A stretch of 64,000 nt of DNA from Ardenticatenaceae bacterium (GCA_020634315.1 JACKBV010000024.1:1-64000), one strand, 5' to 3'; counted from the stretch's first letter, positions 17,762-26,886 are shown. The notes: generated by a model from the letters alone, not told the origin. Program-made: numbers and translations.

Positions 17762-17787
17762 TCTATACCTATATAAATTGGTGTCAA
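17760..17787 (-). promoter_or_regulatory. candidate promoter of the RHH-like gene, leaderless geometry
   Basis: On the minus strand TTGACA (17787-17782), a 16-base spacer and TAGAAT (17765-17760) overlap the first ATG. Transcription would start around 17753, next to the second in-frame ATG at 17752, which suggests a leaderless mRNA beginning at that codon. Confidence 0.4.
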
Positions 17788-17943
17788 TGCCTATATCATA
17801 TTTAGAAGCGCTTTAAGAATGCCTCCTGACTGTTCGTCTCATGAGATAAGCGTTTTGCTGCTGGCTTCTGGCGTGGAAAGGTGGTGTTTGTCGGGCAACG
17901 GCCGTTTCTAACAAATCATAGTGGCGCAGGTGTGATGTAACTT

Positions 17944-18024
17944 GACAATGGGCCAGAGCTGGAGGTGTATTTAGACGACAAGACGGAGTATTGGCTGCCC
18001 ATAAGGGAAATGGTTACAGCCTGA
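17944..18024 (+). pseudogene. possible gene remnant (C-terminal fragment)
   Basis: A frame of 26 codons ending in TGA reads DNGPELEVYLDDKTEYWLPI then REMVTA. The clean protein-like composition in otherwise non-coding DNA suggests the decayed end of a gene; the WLPIREM segment faintly recalls the N-terminal domain of phage antirepressors. There is no start codon or upstream continuation. This is a weak call. Confidence 0.25.
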
Positions 18025-18061
18025 ACTCAAGTGTAACGTTGAGGATTTGCAGCTAATACCA

Positions 18062-18102
18062 GGTTAAGCGGGTTTGGGGGGGAGTCGCAAACCCGCTTAA
18101 CC
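18062..18102. repeat. perfect 14-bp inverted repeat
   Basis: GGTTAAGCGGGTTT and AAACCCGCTTAACC are separated by 13 bases rich in G. It would form a strong hairpin in either strand but has no T tract, so it may be an operator, a structured RNA element or a terminator of the decayed region. Confidence 0.6.
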
Positions 18103-18516
18103 GCTATATGATTTCGTCCTACGCGGTGTGCCCCCTCTCAAATATCTGTGCTACCCTGAATGTTGATGGGAAACGGCCGTTTCCCTTGCCAGCGCCCCCC
18201 CATAAAGAAGCGTGTGACAAAAACAATAGTTATTTTAGGATTTTTGTCACTGGCAACTAAAGAACAAGTGTAATAAACTATTACTCGTGCTACTTCGTTT
18301 TATGAGTTGTCGTTACCTGGCTTAGCAAAACGGTTAACACAGTATGGTACGATTCGCCGGTTAATAGAATAAATACATTATCGTGTATGATTTATTTTAT
18401 AGAGCGCAATGTGCAAAATCATAAAAACTAAACTTTGATCAAACTAGCTATTAAGGTTAAAGCAGAAACAGGTAACTTAACCATAGCAGAAAAGGAATAA
18501 AAAAGGACTCGTTGCC

Positions 18517-19542
18517 ATGACACAGTATCAACCACGCTACCACGTCAAAAGATCCGTATTTATTTTGCTGTTCCTGATAGTGGCTCTTAGCCTGCTCATT
18601 AGCGGTTGCAGCACATCAGGGGCATCCGAAAAGACATACCGGGTTGGCGTTTTAGCTGGCTTAAGTTTTGTCGCCGATATTACCGATGGTTTCAAAGAAG
18701 CCATGACAGAACTAGGCTATGTTGAGGGGGAAAACATTACGTATGATGTGCGCTTAACGGAGTTTGACATCCCCACTTACCAAAGCATCCTCCAAGAGCT
18801 GATCGAGGATGAAGTAGACTTGATTCTTGTATTTCCCACAGAGGCATCTATTGAAGCAAAGAACGCCGCTGCGGGCACGGATGTTCCTGTCATCTTCAAC
18901 TTTGCCCAAACTGAAGGAACGGGACTCATTGAGAGCATACGTGAACCCGGTGGGAATATTACGGGCGTGCGCTATCCTGGCCCAGACCTGGCGCTGCGTC
19001 GATTTGAGATTTTGCGGGAGCTTGTGCCAGATGCCACGCGCATCTTAGTTCCTTACCAAAAAGGGTATCCTATTGTTCAATCACAGTTGGATATTATTTA
19101 CCCGGCAGCCGAAGCAGCTGGCGTGACGCTTATTGAGATGCCAGCCGAGACACCGGCAGAACTGGCTTCGCTGTTGCAGGAGCTAGGTGCAACCGGCAGC
19201 GTGGATATTGATGCTGTCTTGTTTATTGCCGAACCGTTGATCATTGGGCCGGAAGCCTCAGCGGCTATTAGCAGTTTTTCGCGCGAATATAACATTCCCA
19301 TGGGTGGGGCTTATTTTTCTGTTGATGGGTACGGGTCATTATTTGGTGTCAATGTTGATCCCATTGCCTCAGGGAAATTAGCTGCACCATTGGCTGACAA
19401 AATCTTCCAGGATATTCCTGCCGGTAGTATTCCGGTTATTTCGGCGGAAATGTTTATGCAAATTGATTATGGTATGGCGCAGAAAATGGGATTGGAGATA
19501 CCGGAAGAGCTGTTGATATTGGCGGATGAAGTGATTCGTTAA
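18517..19542 (+). CDS. ABC transporter substrate-binding lipoprotein (ABC_sub_bind family)
   Basis: A 341-residue lipoprotein: hydrophobic N-terminal segment then the lipobox LISGC at about residue 31. The mature part matches the periplasmic-binding family that includes TrpX: YRVGVLAGLSFVADITDGFK, then AMTELGYVEGENITY, DLILVFPTEASIEAKNAA, and PVIFNFAQTEGTGLIESI. The family's known ligands include amino acids such as tryptophan. Start supported by AAGGA nine bases upstream. The permease and ATPase genes that normally follow are missing on both sides, so it is an orphan that must share a transporter elsewhere or act as a sensor. It ends in a clear terminator. Confidence 0.88.
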   Translation: MTQYQPRYHVKRSVFILLFLIVALSLLISGCSTSGASEKTYRVGVLAGLSFVADITDGFKEAMTELGYVEGENITYDVRLTEFDIPTYQSILQELIEDEVDLILVFPTEASIEAKNAAAGTDVPVIFNFAQTEGTGLIESIREPGGNITGVRYPGPDLALRRFEILRELVPDATRILVPYQKGYPIVQSQLDIIYPAAEAAGVTLIEMPAETPAELASLLQELGATGSVDIDAVLFIAEPLIIGPEASAAISSFSREYNIPMGGAYFSVDGYGSLFGVNVDPIASGKLAAPLADKIFQDIPAGSIPVISAEMFMQIDYGMAQKMGLEIPEELLILADEVIR

Positions 19543-19605
19543 GATATTAGACGGCTCGGAAATGGGGTTTTGTGCCTGACAAGGTCGAATCGTTCATGTA
19601 ATAAG

Positions 19606-19640
19606 CAGGCCACTCTGAAAGGGGTGGCCTGTTTTGTTTT
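19606..19640 (+). terminator. Rho-independent terminator of the substrate-binding protein gene
   Basis: CAGGCCAC and GTGGCCTG form an 8-bp stem around a 10-base loop and run into TTTTGTTTT on the plus strand, 64 bases after the stop codon. Confidence 0.8.
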
Positions 19641-19650
19641 GTGGGCTTAC

Positions 19651-19759
19651 AAAAAAGATGCGTATCTTTTACTAAAAAGATGCGCATCTCTTGAGCAAAA
19701 GATGCGCATCTTTTATGTGAGAGATGCGCATCTTTTCTATGAGAGATGCGCATCTTTTT
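19651..19759. repeat. five tandem 22-bp repeats with palindromic core GATGCGCATC
   Basis: The core GATGCGCATC, flanked by A/G-rich left and T-rich right arms (fullest form AAAAGATGCGCATCTTTT), occurs at 19657 (with one change, GATGCGTATC), 19679, 19701, 19723 and 19745. All four intervals are exactly 22 bases, about two helical turns. The four-base gaps between units vary. It is not a CRISPR array because there are no spacer-length unique segments. Confidence 0.9.
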
Positions 19760-19864
19760 GTGTAAAGAAGCCGTGCAGATGTTTGACTCCCTTTGGAGGG
19801 GTGGGTTGTTGGTTTGCTTTTGTCTGGTTCGTGTTGCTTGATTTTCAATCGCTCATTGCTGATC

Positions 19865-22678
19865 TCAATTGGCGGGGAGCGGCATTTGCCCTAGTGGAAT
19901 CCAGGGGAATTGGTTGGTGATGCGCTCGTCTAAAATTGGCAACGGCCGATTTGTGAAGGCATCGTACACGCGCAGTGTCGCCCCAATCAATTGTCCCGGT
20001 TGTGCGGCTTCATGGATGGGTATGGTGTGTAAATCGTGTACCTGCGAACCGGCAATCCATTTTAATGTGGGAACAGCGCCCATGGCGGGGACGCCATCCT
20101 CTTGCTCTGTCCATGCCCATTGGAAGCCATCTGCCTGATAGCCAATGAGCCGTGTGGAAATGACCAGGTCGCGGGTGACGACGCGACTGCTGCTAAAGAG
20201 GGGGGTTAGCTGTACGGGCGACTCCAAATCTGTGAGCAGCCCGCCGTGCCAGACAATGCCTTGCCCAAGGGGGACATATTGGTTGCTTGTTCCTTTGCCG
20301 GGCAGGTTCCATTGTGATTGTGTGATGCCCCACGCGCCAACGAAGGGTGGCAGCGAGACGATTTCGGGGGTCAGGTTGTCCTGCACTTCGGTGATATAGC
20401 CAGCAGCCGTTTGCCAATGCAGGTAAAGCCGACTTTGGCCGGGCAGGGTTGTGTCCCAATCGTAGCCAATGAGTGTGCGCCCGGCGGCGGCAAGCGGTCG
20501 GTGGCGTGGGTTGGCGGTGTAGGGGGGGCGGCTCATGGCTTGCACGGTGAGGGTGGCAACGGCCGTTCGCGCGGCGTCTTGCTCGTCTAGTAGGGGGGCT
20601 GTGCTGTATGCGCCCACGCCAATGGCGTAGGTGCCGGGCGCTGTGCCGGGGCGCGGCGTTAACCGTAATTGTGTCAGGGTGATGCCTGTGGCTTGCGGCG
20701 GCGCGGGCTGATCGTCTTGGGCGATGATACGGCCGTTCATGTCTACCCCATGTGCAAACAGGGACAACGGGGCAGGCAAGTCAGCCATTGATTCCCAGGC
20801 AAGGGTAACGGCCGTTTCTTCTCCAATTTCTACGGTGTCGGCTGCAAGCTGGTAGCCTACCAGATGCACTGTGCCGCCCAGTGTCACATCAAGCGGTGTG
20901 AATCCGGCCGGTAGCGTTGTTAACGGCTCCTGACGGTACAGGTAGGCATCGTGCAGCGGTTCGGCTGGCGGCAGATTGCGGTAAGCATTTTCATCATAAT
21001 GGGTGGCGATGACATTGTGCCCGGCGGCGACTGCTGCGGCGATGCGCTGCGCCCAGGTGTCTGCATACAGGTCTGCTTCGGGGTAGACGTAGCGAATGCT
21101 GACATCCGGGCGCTGTGCTTCGATTTCTTGCAAGTACCAAAGCGGTGTCACCCAATGCCAATCGGCGAGAATGACGCTGTCGGCGGGAGCGGCGGTTAAG
21201 ATGGCCTGCGCATAATCACGAGCGGTGGTGTCTGTATGCAGATAGGCGTAGCTGGGATAATGCTGCACGCCTTGGGCAACGGCCGTTACCAGCATTCCCG
21301 CTGTAAATAGGTTGGAAACGGCCGTTTGCCATGAACGATGAGCGGCGAAATCCCATTGTCCAACCGCATAGCCAAGCAAAATCCCCAAAGGGACATACGC
21401 CGGGAGCATATATTCAACCGTTTGCGGGGCGCGATAGGTGGCGGTGATGAAGGTGTGCATGATAAACGAGCCACCCAACAGCAGCGCCAGCCGTCGTTCG
21501 CGCCACAGCAGCAGCACAAAGCCAATCCCCATGCCCACGAGCAGCCAGGGCGCAAATTGAAAGGTCAATACATTGCCCATTACCTTGGTGCGCTGCCACA
21601 GATCGCCGGGCGTGATGAAATAGAAGAAGTCGCCGCGAAAGCCACGCGCCAGGGCATGATTGAGAAAACCGGACACCGTTGCCAGTTCTGGCGATGCGCC
21701 GCGTACCTCAGCATAAGCGCGTAGGGGCAGGTAGAGCAGGGGAAGGAGACCAATGGCCGCCGCTAGAAACGGCCGTAACCAACGGCGCGGCGTGGTGAGA
21801 AAGGTTCTATCAATCAATAGAATGAATAGAGCGCAAACGACAGCGATAAAGGCGAGCGAGACGTGATGTGTCAATCCTAATCCGGCTGCCAGGGCAAACC
21901 AGACCAGATAACGGTCGGCCGCCTGCGGTGTGTGTGCCGCGTGTTCCTGCGCATAACGAATGAGGGTGTAGAACATGGCCGCAGCAAACAGCGCGGTAAG
22001 GCTGCGAATGTTGGCTGTGGTGGCTTGTGCCCAAAAGGTTGTGGCTGTGCCCAGGGCAATGATGGCGATGATACCGGCTAACGGCCGTTTCGTGAGCCGA
22101 TACACGCTTAAATAGACCAACAACAGGGTCGCGCTGCTGCTAAATGCGGAGAGTAGATTGATCTGGTAAGCGGGCGTCGCCCCCAAGGGCAGCCTTGTCA
22201 TCAGATGTGCAAGCAGTGTGTACAGTGTGAATCCGGGTGGATGGGCGACTCCCAACTGCGCGGCGATGAGTTGGAATTCGCCATTATCGGCGGGCAGCAG
22301 GTCGGGCGCCAGGGTGAAGATGTACAACAAAATGAACCCAATGCCGCCAGCTACCATTGCTGCATGATGGGCGTGACGCTGCTTGATGGGGAAACGGCCG
22401 TTTCCCCACACGATAAGGGCGACAGCGGCTGCGGTCAGGGCGATGCCAGGGTTTGCTTCCGGGTAAAAGATGTAGACGAGGAGGATGAGTGCGGGCCAGG
22501 TTTGTGGAAAGGGGAGAGTGCGCAGGGAAACGGCCGTTACCAGACTCAAGATCAAACTTGTGCTGACAACAACCCCCAAACCGCCGCTGTGCAGCCATTC
22601 ATGCGCAAGGCGGCTGCAAAACAAACCGAGTACCAGGCCAGGAACCCAGCGAAAACTTTTGCGAAATGTTTGCTGCAT
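19865..22678 (-). CDS. DUF2723 membrane protein, probable lipid-linked-sugar glycosyltransferase
   Basis: A 937-residue integral membrane protein. The first ~450 residues hold a dozen or so hydrophobic segments. The motif ADNGEFQLIAAQLGVAHPPG at about residue 130 is the signature of DUF2723, a GT-C-like family (related to PMT/O-mannosyltransferases) in which the acidic residue sits in the first extracytoplasmic loop. After the membrane domain come about 450 residues of soluble, probably extracytoplasmic, beta-rich sequence that resembles the C-terminal region of similar Chloroflexota proteins. It probably transfers a sugar to proteins or glycans at the cell surface. The gene has an unusually high density of ACGGCCGT palindromes (nine). 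It is transcribed alone. Confidence 0.85.
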   Translation of the reverse strand: MQQTFRKSFRWVPGLVLGLFCSRLAHEWLHSGGLGVVVSTSLILSLVTAVSLRTLPFPQTWPALILLVYIFYPEANPGIALTAAAVALIVWGNGRFPIKQRHAHHAAMVAGGIGFILLYIFTLAPDLLPADNGEFQLIAAQLGVAHPPGFTLYTLLAHLMTRLPLGATPAYQINLLSAFSSSATLLLVYLSVYRLTKRPLAGIIAIIALGTATTFWAQATTANIRSLTALFAAAMFYTLIRYAQEHAAHTPQAADRYLVWFALAAGLGLTHHVSLAFIAVVCALFILLIDRTFLTTPRRWLRPFLAAAIGLLPLLYLPLRAYAEVRGASPELATVSGFLNHALARGFRGDFFYFITPGDLWQRTKVMGNVLTFQFAPWLLVGMGIGFVLLLWRERRLALLLGGSFIMHTFITATYRAPQTVEYMLPAYVPLGILLGYAVGQWDFAAHRSWQTAVSNLFTAGMLVTAVAQGVQHYPSYAYLHTDTTARDYAQAILTAAPADSVILADWHWVTPLWYLQEIEAQRPDVSIRYVYPEADLYADTWAQRIAAAVAAGHNVIATHYDENAYRNLPPAEPLHDAYLYRQEPLTTLPAGFTPLDVTLGGTVHLVGYQLAADTVEIGEETAVTLAWESMADLPAPLSLFAHGVDMNGRIIAQDDQPAPPQATGITLTQLRLTPRPGTAPGTYAIGVGAYSTAPLLDEQDAARTAVATLTVQAMSRPPYTANPRHRPLAAAGRTLIGYDWDTTLPGQSRLYLHWQTAAGYITEVQDNLTPEIVSLPPFVGAWGITQSQWNLPGKGTSNQYVPLGQGIVWHGGLLTDLESPVQLTPLFSSSRVVTRDLVISTRLIGYQADGFQWAWTEQEDGVPAMGAVPTLKWIAGSQVHDLHTIPIHEAAQPGQLIGATLRVYDAFTNRPLPILDERITNQFPWIPLGQMPLPAN

Positions 22679-22713
22679 GAAAAAGATTATAGCGTGGGAA
22701 CAGCGATGAGGTT

Positions 22714-22746
22714 ATACAAAAAAAGCCGCCCATATTGGACGGCTTC
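22714..22746 (-). terminator. Rho-independent terminator on the minus strand
   Basis: Reading the minus strand, AAGCCGTC and GGCGGCTT form an 8-bp stem (one T-G pair) around a 7-base loop followed by seven T. It lies just after the small gene at 22787-22969 and before the DUF2723 start, supporting the small gene as a separate transcript. Confidence 0.7.
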
Positions 22747-22786
22747 CTCAGAAAGACAAGAAGTAGATGGTAAATTGATTAATCAG

Positions 22787-22969
22787 TTATCCGTTTCGCA
22801 ATGAATAAGATTGACGCGAAACTTGCGGTATAGCTGATTCCGTTTGGCGATCCTCATATGACTCAACCCAATCTTCTCGTTGGCTAATGCGTGCCGATAA
22901 CATACACGCAAAAATCACCAGACCCGATACGACGAACGACATGATGAGGAAACCAATTAATATTGTCAT
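22787..22969 (-). CDS. small membrane protein, 60 residues
   Basis: One hydrophobic N-terminal segment (about residues 3-27) is followed by a charged cytoplasmic-type tail. The ATG has AAAGG nine bases upstream, and a strong minus-strand terminator lies about 40 bases after the stop codon. I do not recognise the family; no neighbour explains it. Confidence 0.5.
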   Translation of the reverse strand: MTILIGFLIMSFVVSGLVIFACMLSARISQREDWVESYEDRQTESAIPQVSRQSYSLRNG

Positions 22970-23243
22970 CTTTTTGCCTTTACCTGAATTTCTAGACGAA
23001 AATGACTGCTCTATAAACTGCGGCTATTCTCAATAATCATAAAAAAACTTTGTCGAGAAGTCATTAGTACGGTAGACCCAAGCACAGAACTGCACCAAAC
23101 TAATTTCTAGTATCTGTTACGTTATGATAGAATTAGCCTCAATAGGGGATCCCTGTTGTAATGCTAACCTGCTGCCACACACCTGTAGTCCGCGTGTTTG
23201 CAGGTAGGATAGATAAAAGCCAACTAAGTGTGTAGCGATTAGA

Positions 23244-25892
23244 ATGACAGATTTTTCGGACTCACAACTCCACGAACGTTTAAGACCCCTTCGTCAAGGC
23301 AAACGAGAACCAGCATCCTATATTGCTGGTCGCTACGAGGTTGTGCAGACGATGTCCGGTGGCATGGCATTGGTGCATTTGTGCCTCGATCATCAAACAG
23401 GCCAACTTGTTGCGCTCAAAACGCCTAAACCAGAGTATTTATCCCATCGCAATGCCCGCGATCTGTTTTTGCGCGAAGGGACGATGTGGGTGGACATCGG
23501 CCGTCATCCCCATATTGTGCGTGCTTACCGGGTAGAACGAGTCGGTGATGGCCTTGAAGTGTATCTGGTATTGGAATGGGTTGTGCAGCCTGAAGGCATT
23601 GAAAAGCCTTCCTTGCGATCCTGGTTAGTGCCGAATCGGCCGTTGCCGGTCAAACAAGCGCTCGCATTTTCTATTCATGTCGCTCGCGGCATGAAATATG
23701 CTGTTAAAAAAATACCCGGACTCATTCACCGCGACCTCAAGCCAGAAAATGTGCTGATCGGCTATGATGGCAGTGCCCGTGTTACCGACTTTGGTTTAGC
23801 CAGCACACTGTCCGGGTTATCAGATTTATCGATTGGGACGCTTTCCAATAAGGCCGACAACTTCACGCGCACGCAGTTAACGCAAGGAGCAGCCGGAACA
23901 CCGTTGTACATGGCTCCAGAGCAATGGCTGCGCAAACCACTCGATGCCCGTGCCGACATTTACGCATTGGGATGCATCTTGTATGAAATGGTCTCTGGTC
24001 GTTTTGCAGCTTATGGCGAGACACGGGAAGCGTTACAAGAAATTCACGTTTCCGGCCGTATCAAGCCACCGCCCGCTGATGTCCCCAAAGAAGTTACGCT
24101 GTTCTTGCGCAAATGCATGATGTCACAGCGGGGCCAACGTTTTGGCAGTTGGGCGGAAGTAGAAGAAGCGCTGGAAGAAGTATATGCACGTGTCACCGGT
24201 GAATCCTTCCCTGTTGAACACGTGACAGACGAGATAACGCCAGAAGAACGCCTGGCTGCCGGGCAATCCTACAATTCAATGGGATTATCCTATCTTGATA
24301 TTGGTAAGCTGTCCGTTTCACTCATGTATTTTGAGCAGGCTGTCTGGATTGGGCGTGAAGAAAACTCTTTGGTATTAGAGGGAAATGGCCTGGGCAATGT
24401 GGGCTTGGCACATCAGGCATTGGGGTATACCGAACGCGCCATTGAATTCCACAAAGAGAATCTGGCAATCGCCCGCCAGATTGGTGATAGAGGACAAGAA
24501 TGTCGCGCGTTGGGCAATTTGGGGCGTGCGTATCGGCAGTTGGGCAATGCAGAAGATGCTGCCAAATACCATAAGCGTGAATTGTATTTGGCTCAGGAAC
24601 TAGGGGATCGCTTCAAAGAGGCGGCGGCGTTAGACAGCCTGGGAGATACCTATTGGCAGTTGCAGAATGTGGAACAGGCGGTTGAGTTTTACAAGCAGTC
24701 GCTGGCTTTGGCTCGTCAAATTGAGGATCGTGCGCGGGTGAAGAGCATCTTGAGCAGCATGGGGCGTGTCTATCTGCATGCTGGCAATACCAAGGAATCT
24801 GTCGCGCTGTTTCATCAGGCATTGAGTTTGGCGCGTAAAATAGGGGATCGCGTTGGCGAAGGCGAAGCGTTGGCCGATTTGGGTTATCTGTACTACACCC
24901 TGAGCTACAAAGATCGGGCAATTGAATTTTATAATCAGGCGCTGAAAATTGCGCAAGAAAGCCGTGATAAGCGGCGCGAAGCGATCACATTGGCGAGTAT
25001 TGCTGAAATTCGCCAGGAGATGGAAGAACTGCCGGAAGCGAAACAGTTGTTTGAGGCATCATTGGCGGCGGCTGAGGAAATTGACGACCAATTGAAGCAG
25101 ATGGAAGTGCTCAGAAAATTGGGCGAGGTTTACAATTTGCTCGGTGATTTTATGCATGGTGCCAGTTTGCACAAACGTGCCATGGCGCTTGCCCAAGGCA
25201 TTGGTATGCGCGAAATAGAGCGGCAAACGCTCTTTGACTTGGGTCGGGATTACGAGAAGTGGGGCGATTTGGGGCGAGCCATTGAGTATTATCAACAGCA
25301 TCTCGCGGTGATTGAGGAACAAGATGGGGGGTGGCAGCTCAAGAAAGATGTGATTGCTAAATTTGGCCCATTGTATGCCAAGCTGAAACAGTTTCGGACG
25401 TCGATTGAGGCGAGCGAACATTATTTGGAGCAAAGCCGCGCTCATGGTGATCGTCACGCAGAGGTAGATGCTCTGCAACAAATGGGGCTTGTCTATCGCG
25501 TGGTCGCCGATACTGGTAAGGCCATCAATTATTACCGTGATGCCTTGAATGTGGCGCGTGATATTCGTGATGTGGAAGCGGAAGCGTTGGCGATGGGCAG
25601 CTTGGCATTGACGTATTATGACATGGGGCGCAAGTGGCAGGCGACGCGCAGTATGGAAAAAGCGATGTCACGTGCGGAAGAGAGTGGCAGTCCATCTTTG
25701 ATTGCGACATCTGCTTATCGCCTGGCGCTTATTTTGTGCAGACAAAAGAAGTGGGGAAAGGCACAATCTTACGCAGACCAGGCATACGAATTGTTTCACG
25801 AGTTGAAAAATGAGAGTATGTTGGAGCGTGCCAACAAATTGCTTGATGCTATTGATGAGCAGAAAGATAGGGCTACGGGTTTTTTGTCTTAA
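23244..25892 (+). CDS. Ser/Thr protein kinase with C-terminal TPR array
   Basis: An 882-residue soluble kinase. The eukaryote-like kinase domain spans about 30-320: nucleotide loop SGGMALV (a variant glycine-rich loop), catalytic Lys59 in VALKTPK, HRDLKPEN catalytic loop, DFG in VTDFGLAS, and APE in MAPEQW. From about 340 to 870 come a dozen or so tetratricopeptide repeats of about 40 residues (recurring A-LGNLG, AIEFY-QAL, A-ALDSLG), which bind partner proteins. There is no transmembrane segment or PASTA domain. It converges with a PPP-type phosphoesterase gene, with stop codons overlapping by 20 bp. The gene lacks any ACGGCCGT palindrome in 2.6 kb. Confidence 0.95.
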   Translation: MTDFSDSQLHERLRPLRQGKREPASYIAGRYEVVQTMSGGMALVHLCLDHQTGQLVALKTPKPEYLSHRNARDLFLREGTMWVDIGRHPHIVRAYRVERVGDGLEVYLVLEWVVQPEGIEKPSLRSWLVPNRPLPVKQALAFSIHVARGMKYAVKKIPGLIHRDLKPENVLIGYDGSARVTDFGLASTLSGLSDLSIGTLSNKADNFTRTQLTQGAAGTPLYMAPEQWLRKPLDARADIYALGCILYEMVSGRFAAYGETREALQEIHVSGRIKPPPADVPKEVTLFLRKCMMSQRGQRFGSWAEVEEALEEVYARVTGESFPVEHVTDEITPEERLAAGQSYNSMGLSYLDIGKLSVSLMYFEQAVWIGREENSLVLEGNGLGNVGLAHQALGYTERAIEFHKENLAIARQIGDRGQECRALGNLGRAYRQLGNAEDAAKYHKRELYLAQELGDRFKEAAALDSLGDTYWQLQNVEQAVEFYKQSLALARQIEDRARVKSILSSMGRVYLHAGNTKESVALFHQALSLARKIGDRVGEGEALADLGYLYYTLSYKDRAIEFYNQALKIAQESRDKRREAITLASIAEIRQEMEELPEAKQLFEASLAAAEEIDDQLKQMEVLRKLGEVYNLLGDFMHGASLHKRAMALAQGIGMREIERQTLFDLGRDYEKWGDLGRAIEYYQQHLAVIEEQDGGWQLKKDVIAKFGPLYAKLKQFRTSIEASEHYLEQSRAHGDRHAEVDALQQMGLVYRVVADTGKAINYYRDALNVARDIRDVEAEALAMGSLALTYYDMGRKWQATRSMEKAMSRAEESGSPSLIATSAYRLALILCRQKKWGKAQSYADQAYELFHELKNESMLERANKLLDAIDEQKDRATGFLS

Positions 25893-26886
25893 AAACGGAG
25901 TTTAAGCCAAAGACTAACTCTTGTGCCGCTTTTATTTCTTTTTCGGCATTAAACAAAAGGTATAGACCGGAATTGCGGGGAATTGCGTGTTTGGCGCTTG
26001 CCATGCGCAATTGGTATTGGCTGACAATTTTGTATCCGCCACGGCAGTCGATGTGCCCGGCAACAAGAACGCGTTGGGGCTGGTAGTTGGTGGATAATGC
26101 TTGCAGCATGGAATTGAGGACGATGCCGTAGGCGTCTTCTCCGTATTGGTATTCGTTGCGTGTGAAGAGCATTTCCCAGAGAAGTTGGAAGTCGGGGTGG
26201 GAGGTGGTGGAAACGGCGCCAATCAGGAAGTGGTCGTAACGAGGATCGTCGGGGCCGGTGACGGCAAAGTATTTGCGCACCATGTCGTCGTAGGATTGGT
26301 TGCTGGTTTTACTGAGGGCGCGGCGGAGAGACGGCCGTATCTCCGGTGGCAATGATTCTGATGTTTCGCGCCATATGCGGCGGTGCGAATAATTTAGCAG
26401 GCGTTCGACACTGTTGCGCTCGCTGATAGCGGCGCTGGCTCCGGCATGACTGATCGTTACGCCGCCCCGTGTGCGTACATAAAACGGTAATTGATCAAAA
26501 AAACTCAAAATCTGGCGGCGATGCTTACCCATCGCCGCTTCAAATGTAGGGGTATATAAATGCTTGCCTTTTTGCAAAGTGATGCTGTAAATATGAGGCA
26601 GTTCATGGTTTCCCATGAGGTAAATGATGCGATTGCCTATCGTATTTTGCAGCTTCATGACGTCCAAAACCATGCGCAATGAGCCGTCTGCTTCCGGTGG
26701 CCCTGAATAATGGATCAGGTCGCCAGCCAATATCAGATAATCCATTGTGCCTTGCTTATAGGCGTTAAGGAAATGATCCCGATAGAGTTGGTATGCTTCC
26801 CAATCGCCATGCAGATCGGTGACAACCATAATGTTGCCAGTTTCAATATCAATAATGCGTTTGAAGCGGTTTTCTGTGACGGTCAC
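25873..26886 (-). CDS. PPP-type metallophosphoesterase
   Basis: A 337-residue calcineurin-like phosphoesterase. The three metal motifs are present: DLHGD at about residue 24-28, GDLIHY and GNHE, and a later His in ISHAG; GHIDCRGG near the C-terminus gives a further His. The DxHGD form fits the PPP Ser/Thr phosphatase subgroup. It starts at GTG preceded by GAGGG. Its tail overlaps the tail of the kinase gene on the other strand by 20 bp, so the pair may act on the same phosphoproteins, though convergent orientation means no shared transcript. Confidence 0.88.
   Translation of the reverse strand: MTVTENRFKRIIDIETGNIMVVTDLHGDWEAYQLYRDHFLNAYKQGTMDYLILAGDLIHYSGPPEADGSLRMVLDVMKLQNTIGNRIIYLMGNHELPHIYSITLQKGKHLYTPTFEAAMGKHRRQILSFFDQLPFYVRTRGGVTISHAGASAAISERNSVERLLNYSHRRIWRETSESLPPEIRPSLRRALSKTSNQSYDDMVRKYFAVTGPDDPRYDHFLIGAVSTTSHPDFQLLWEMLFTRNEYQYGEDAYGIVLNSMLQALSTNYQPQRVLVAGHIDCRGGYKIVSQYQLRMASAKHAIPRNSGLYLLFNAEKEIKAAQELVFGLNSVFKTKNP

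Larger units (their letters stand above)
17762..18516. other. 755-bp gene-poor region
   Basis: No complete gene is supportable here. It contains two ACGGCCGT palindromes (near 17900 and 18176, the latter inside GGGAAACGGCCGTTTCCC), a possible 26-codon gene remnant, a perfect 14-bp inverted repeat at 18062-18102 and a 10-bp inverted repeat GTGACAAAAA/TTTTTGTCAC at 18214-18250. The right third is AT-rich and should hold the promoter for the ABC substrate-binding protein. Confidence 0.6.
19543..19864. other. intergenic region between converging genes with palindrome array
   Basis: Between two converging gene ends. It holds the terminator of the substrate-binding protein gene at 19606-19640 and five palindromic 22-bp repeats at 19651-19759. 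The remaining 100 bases before the DUF2723 stop show nothing further. Confidence 0.7.

Noticed and set aside
17372..18516. tRNA-Met 3' end as an integration site
   Set aside because: I found no second copy of the tRNA 3' end in the following kilobase and no integrase gene.
19547..19753. Open frame of 68 codons on the minus strand across the palindrome array
   Set aside because: It is a translation of the 22-bp repeats, has repetitive sequence and no ribosome site.
19651..19759. CRISPR-like array
   Set aside because: Units are 22 bp end to end with 4-base gaps; there are no unique spacers of 25-40 bases, and no cas genes.
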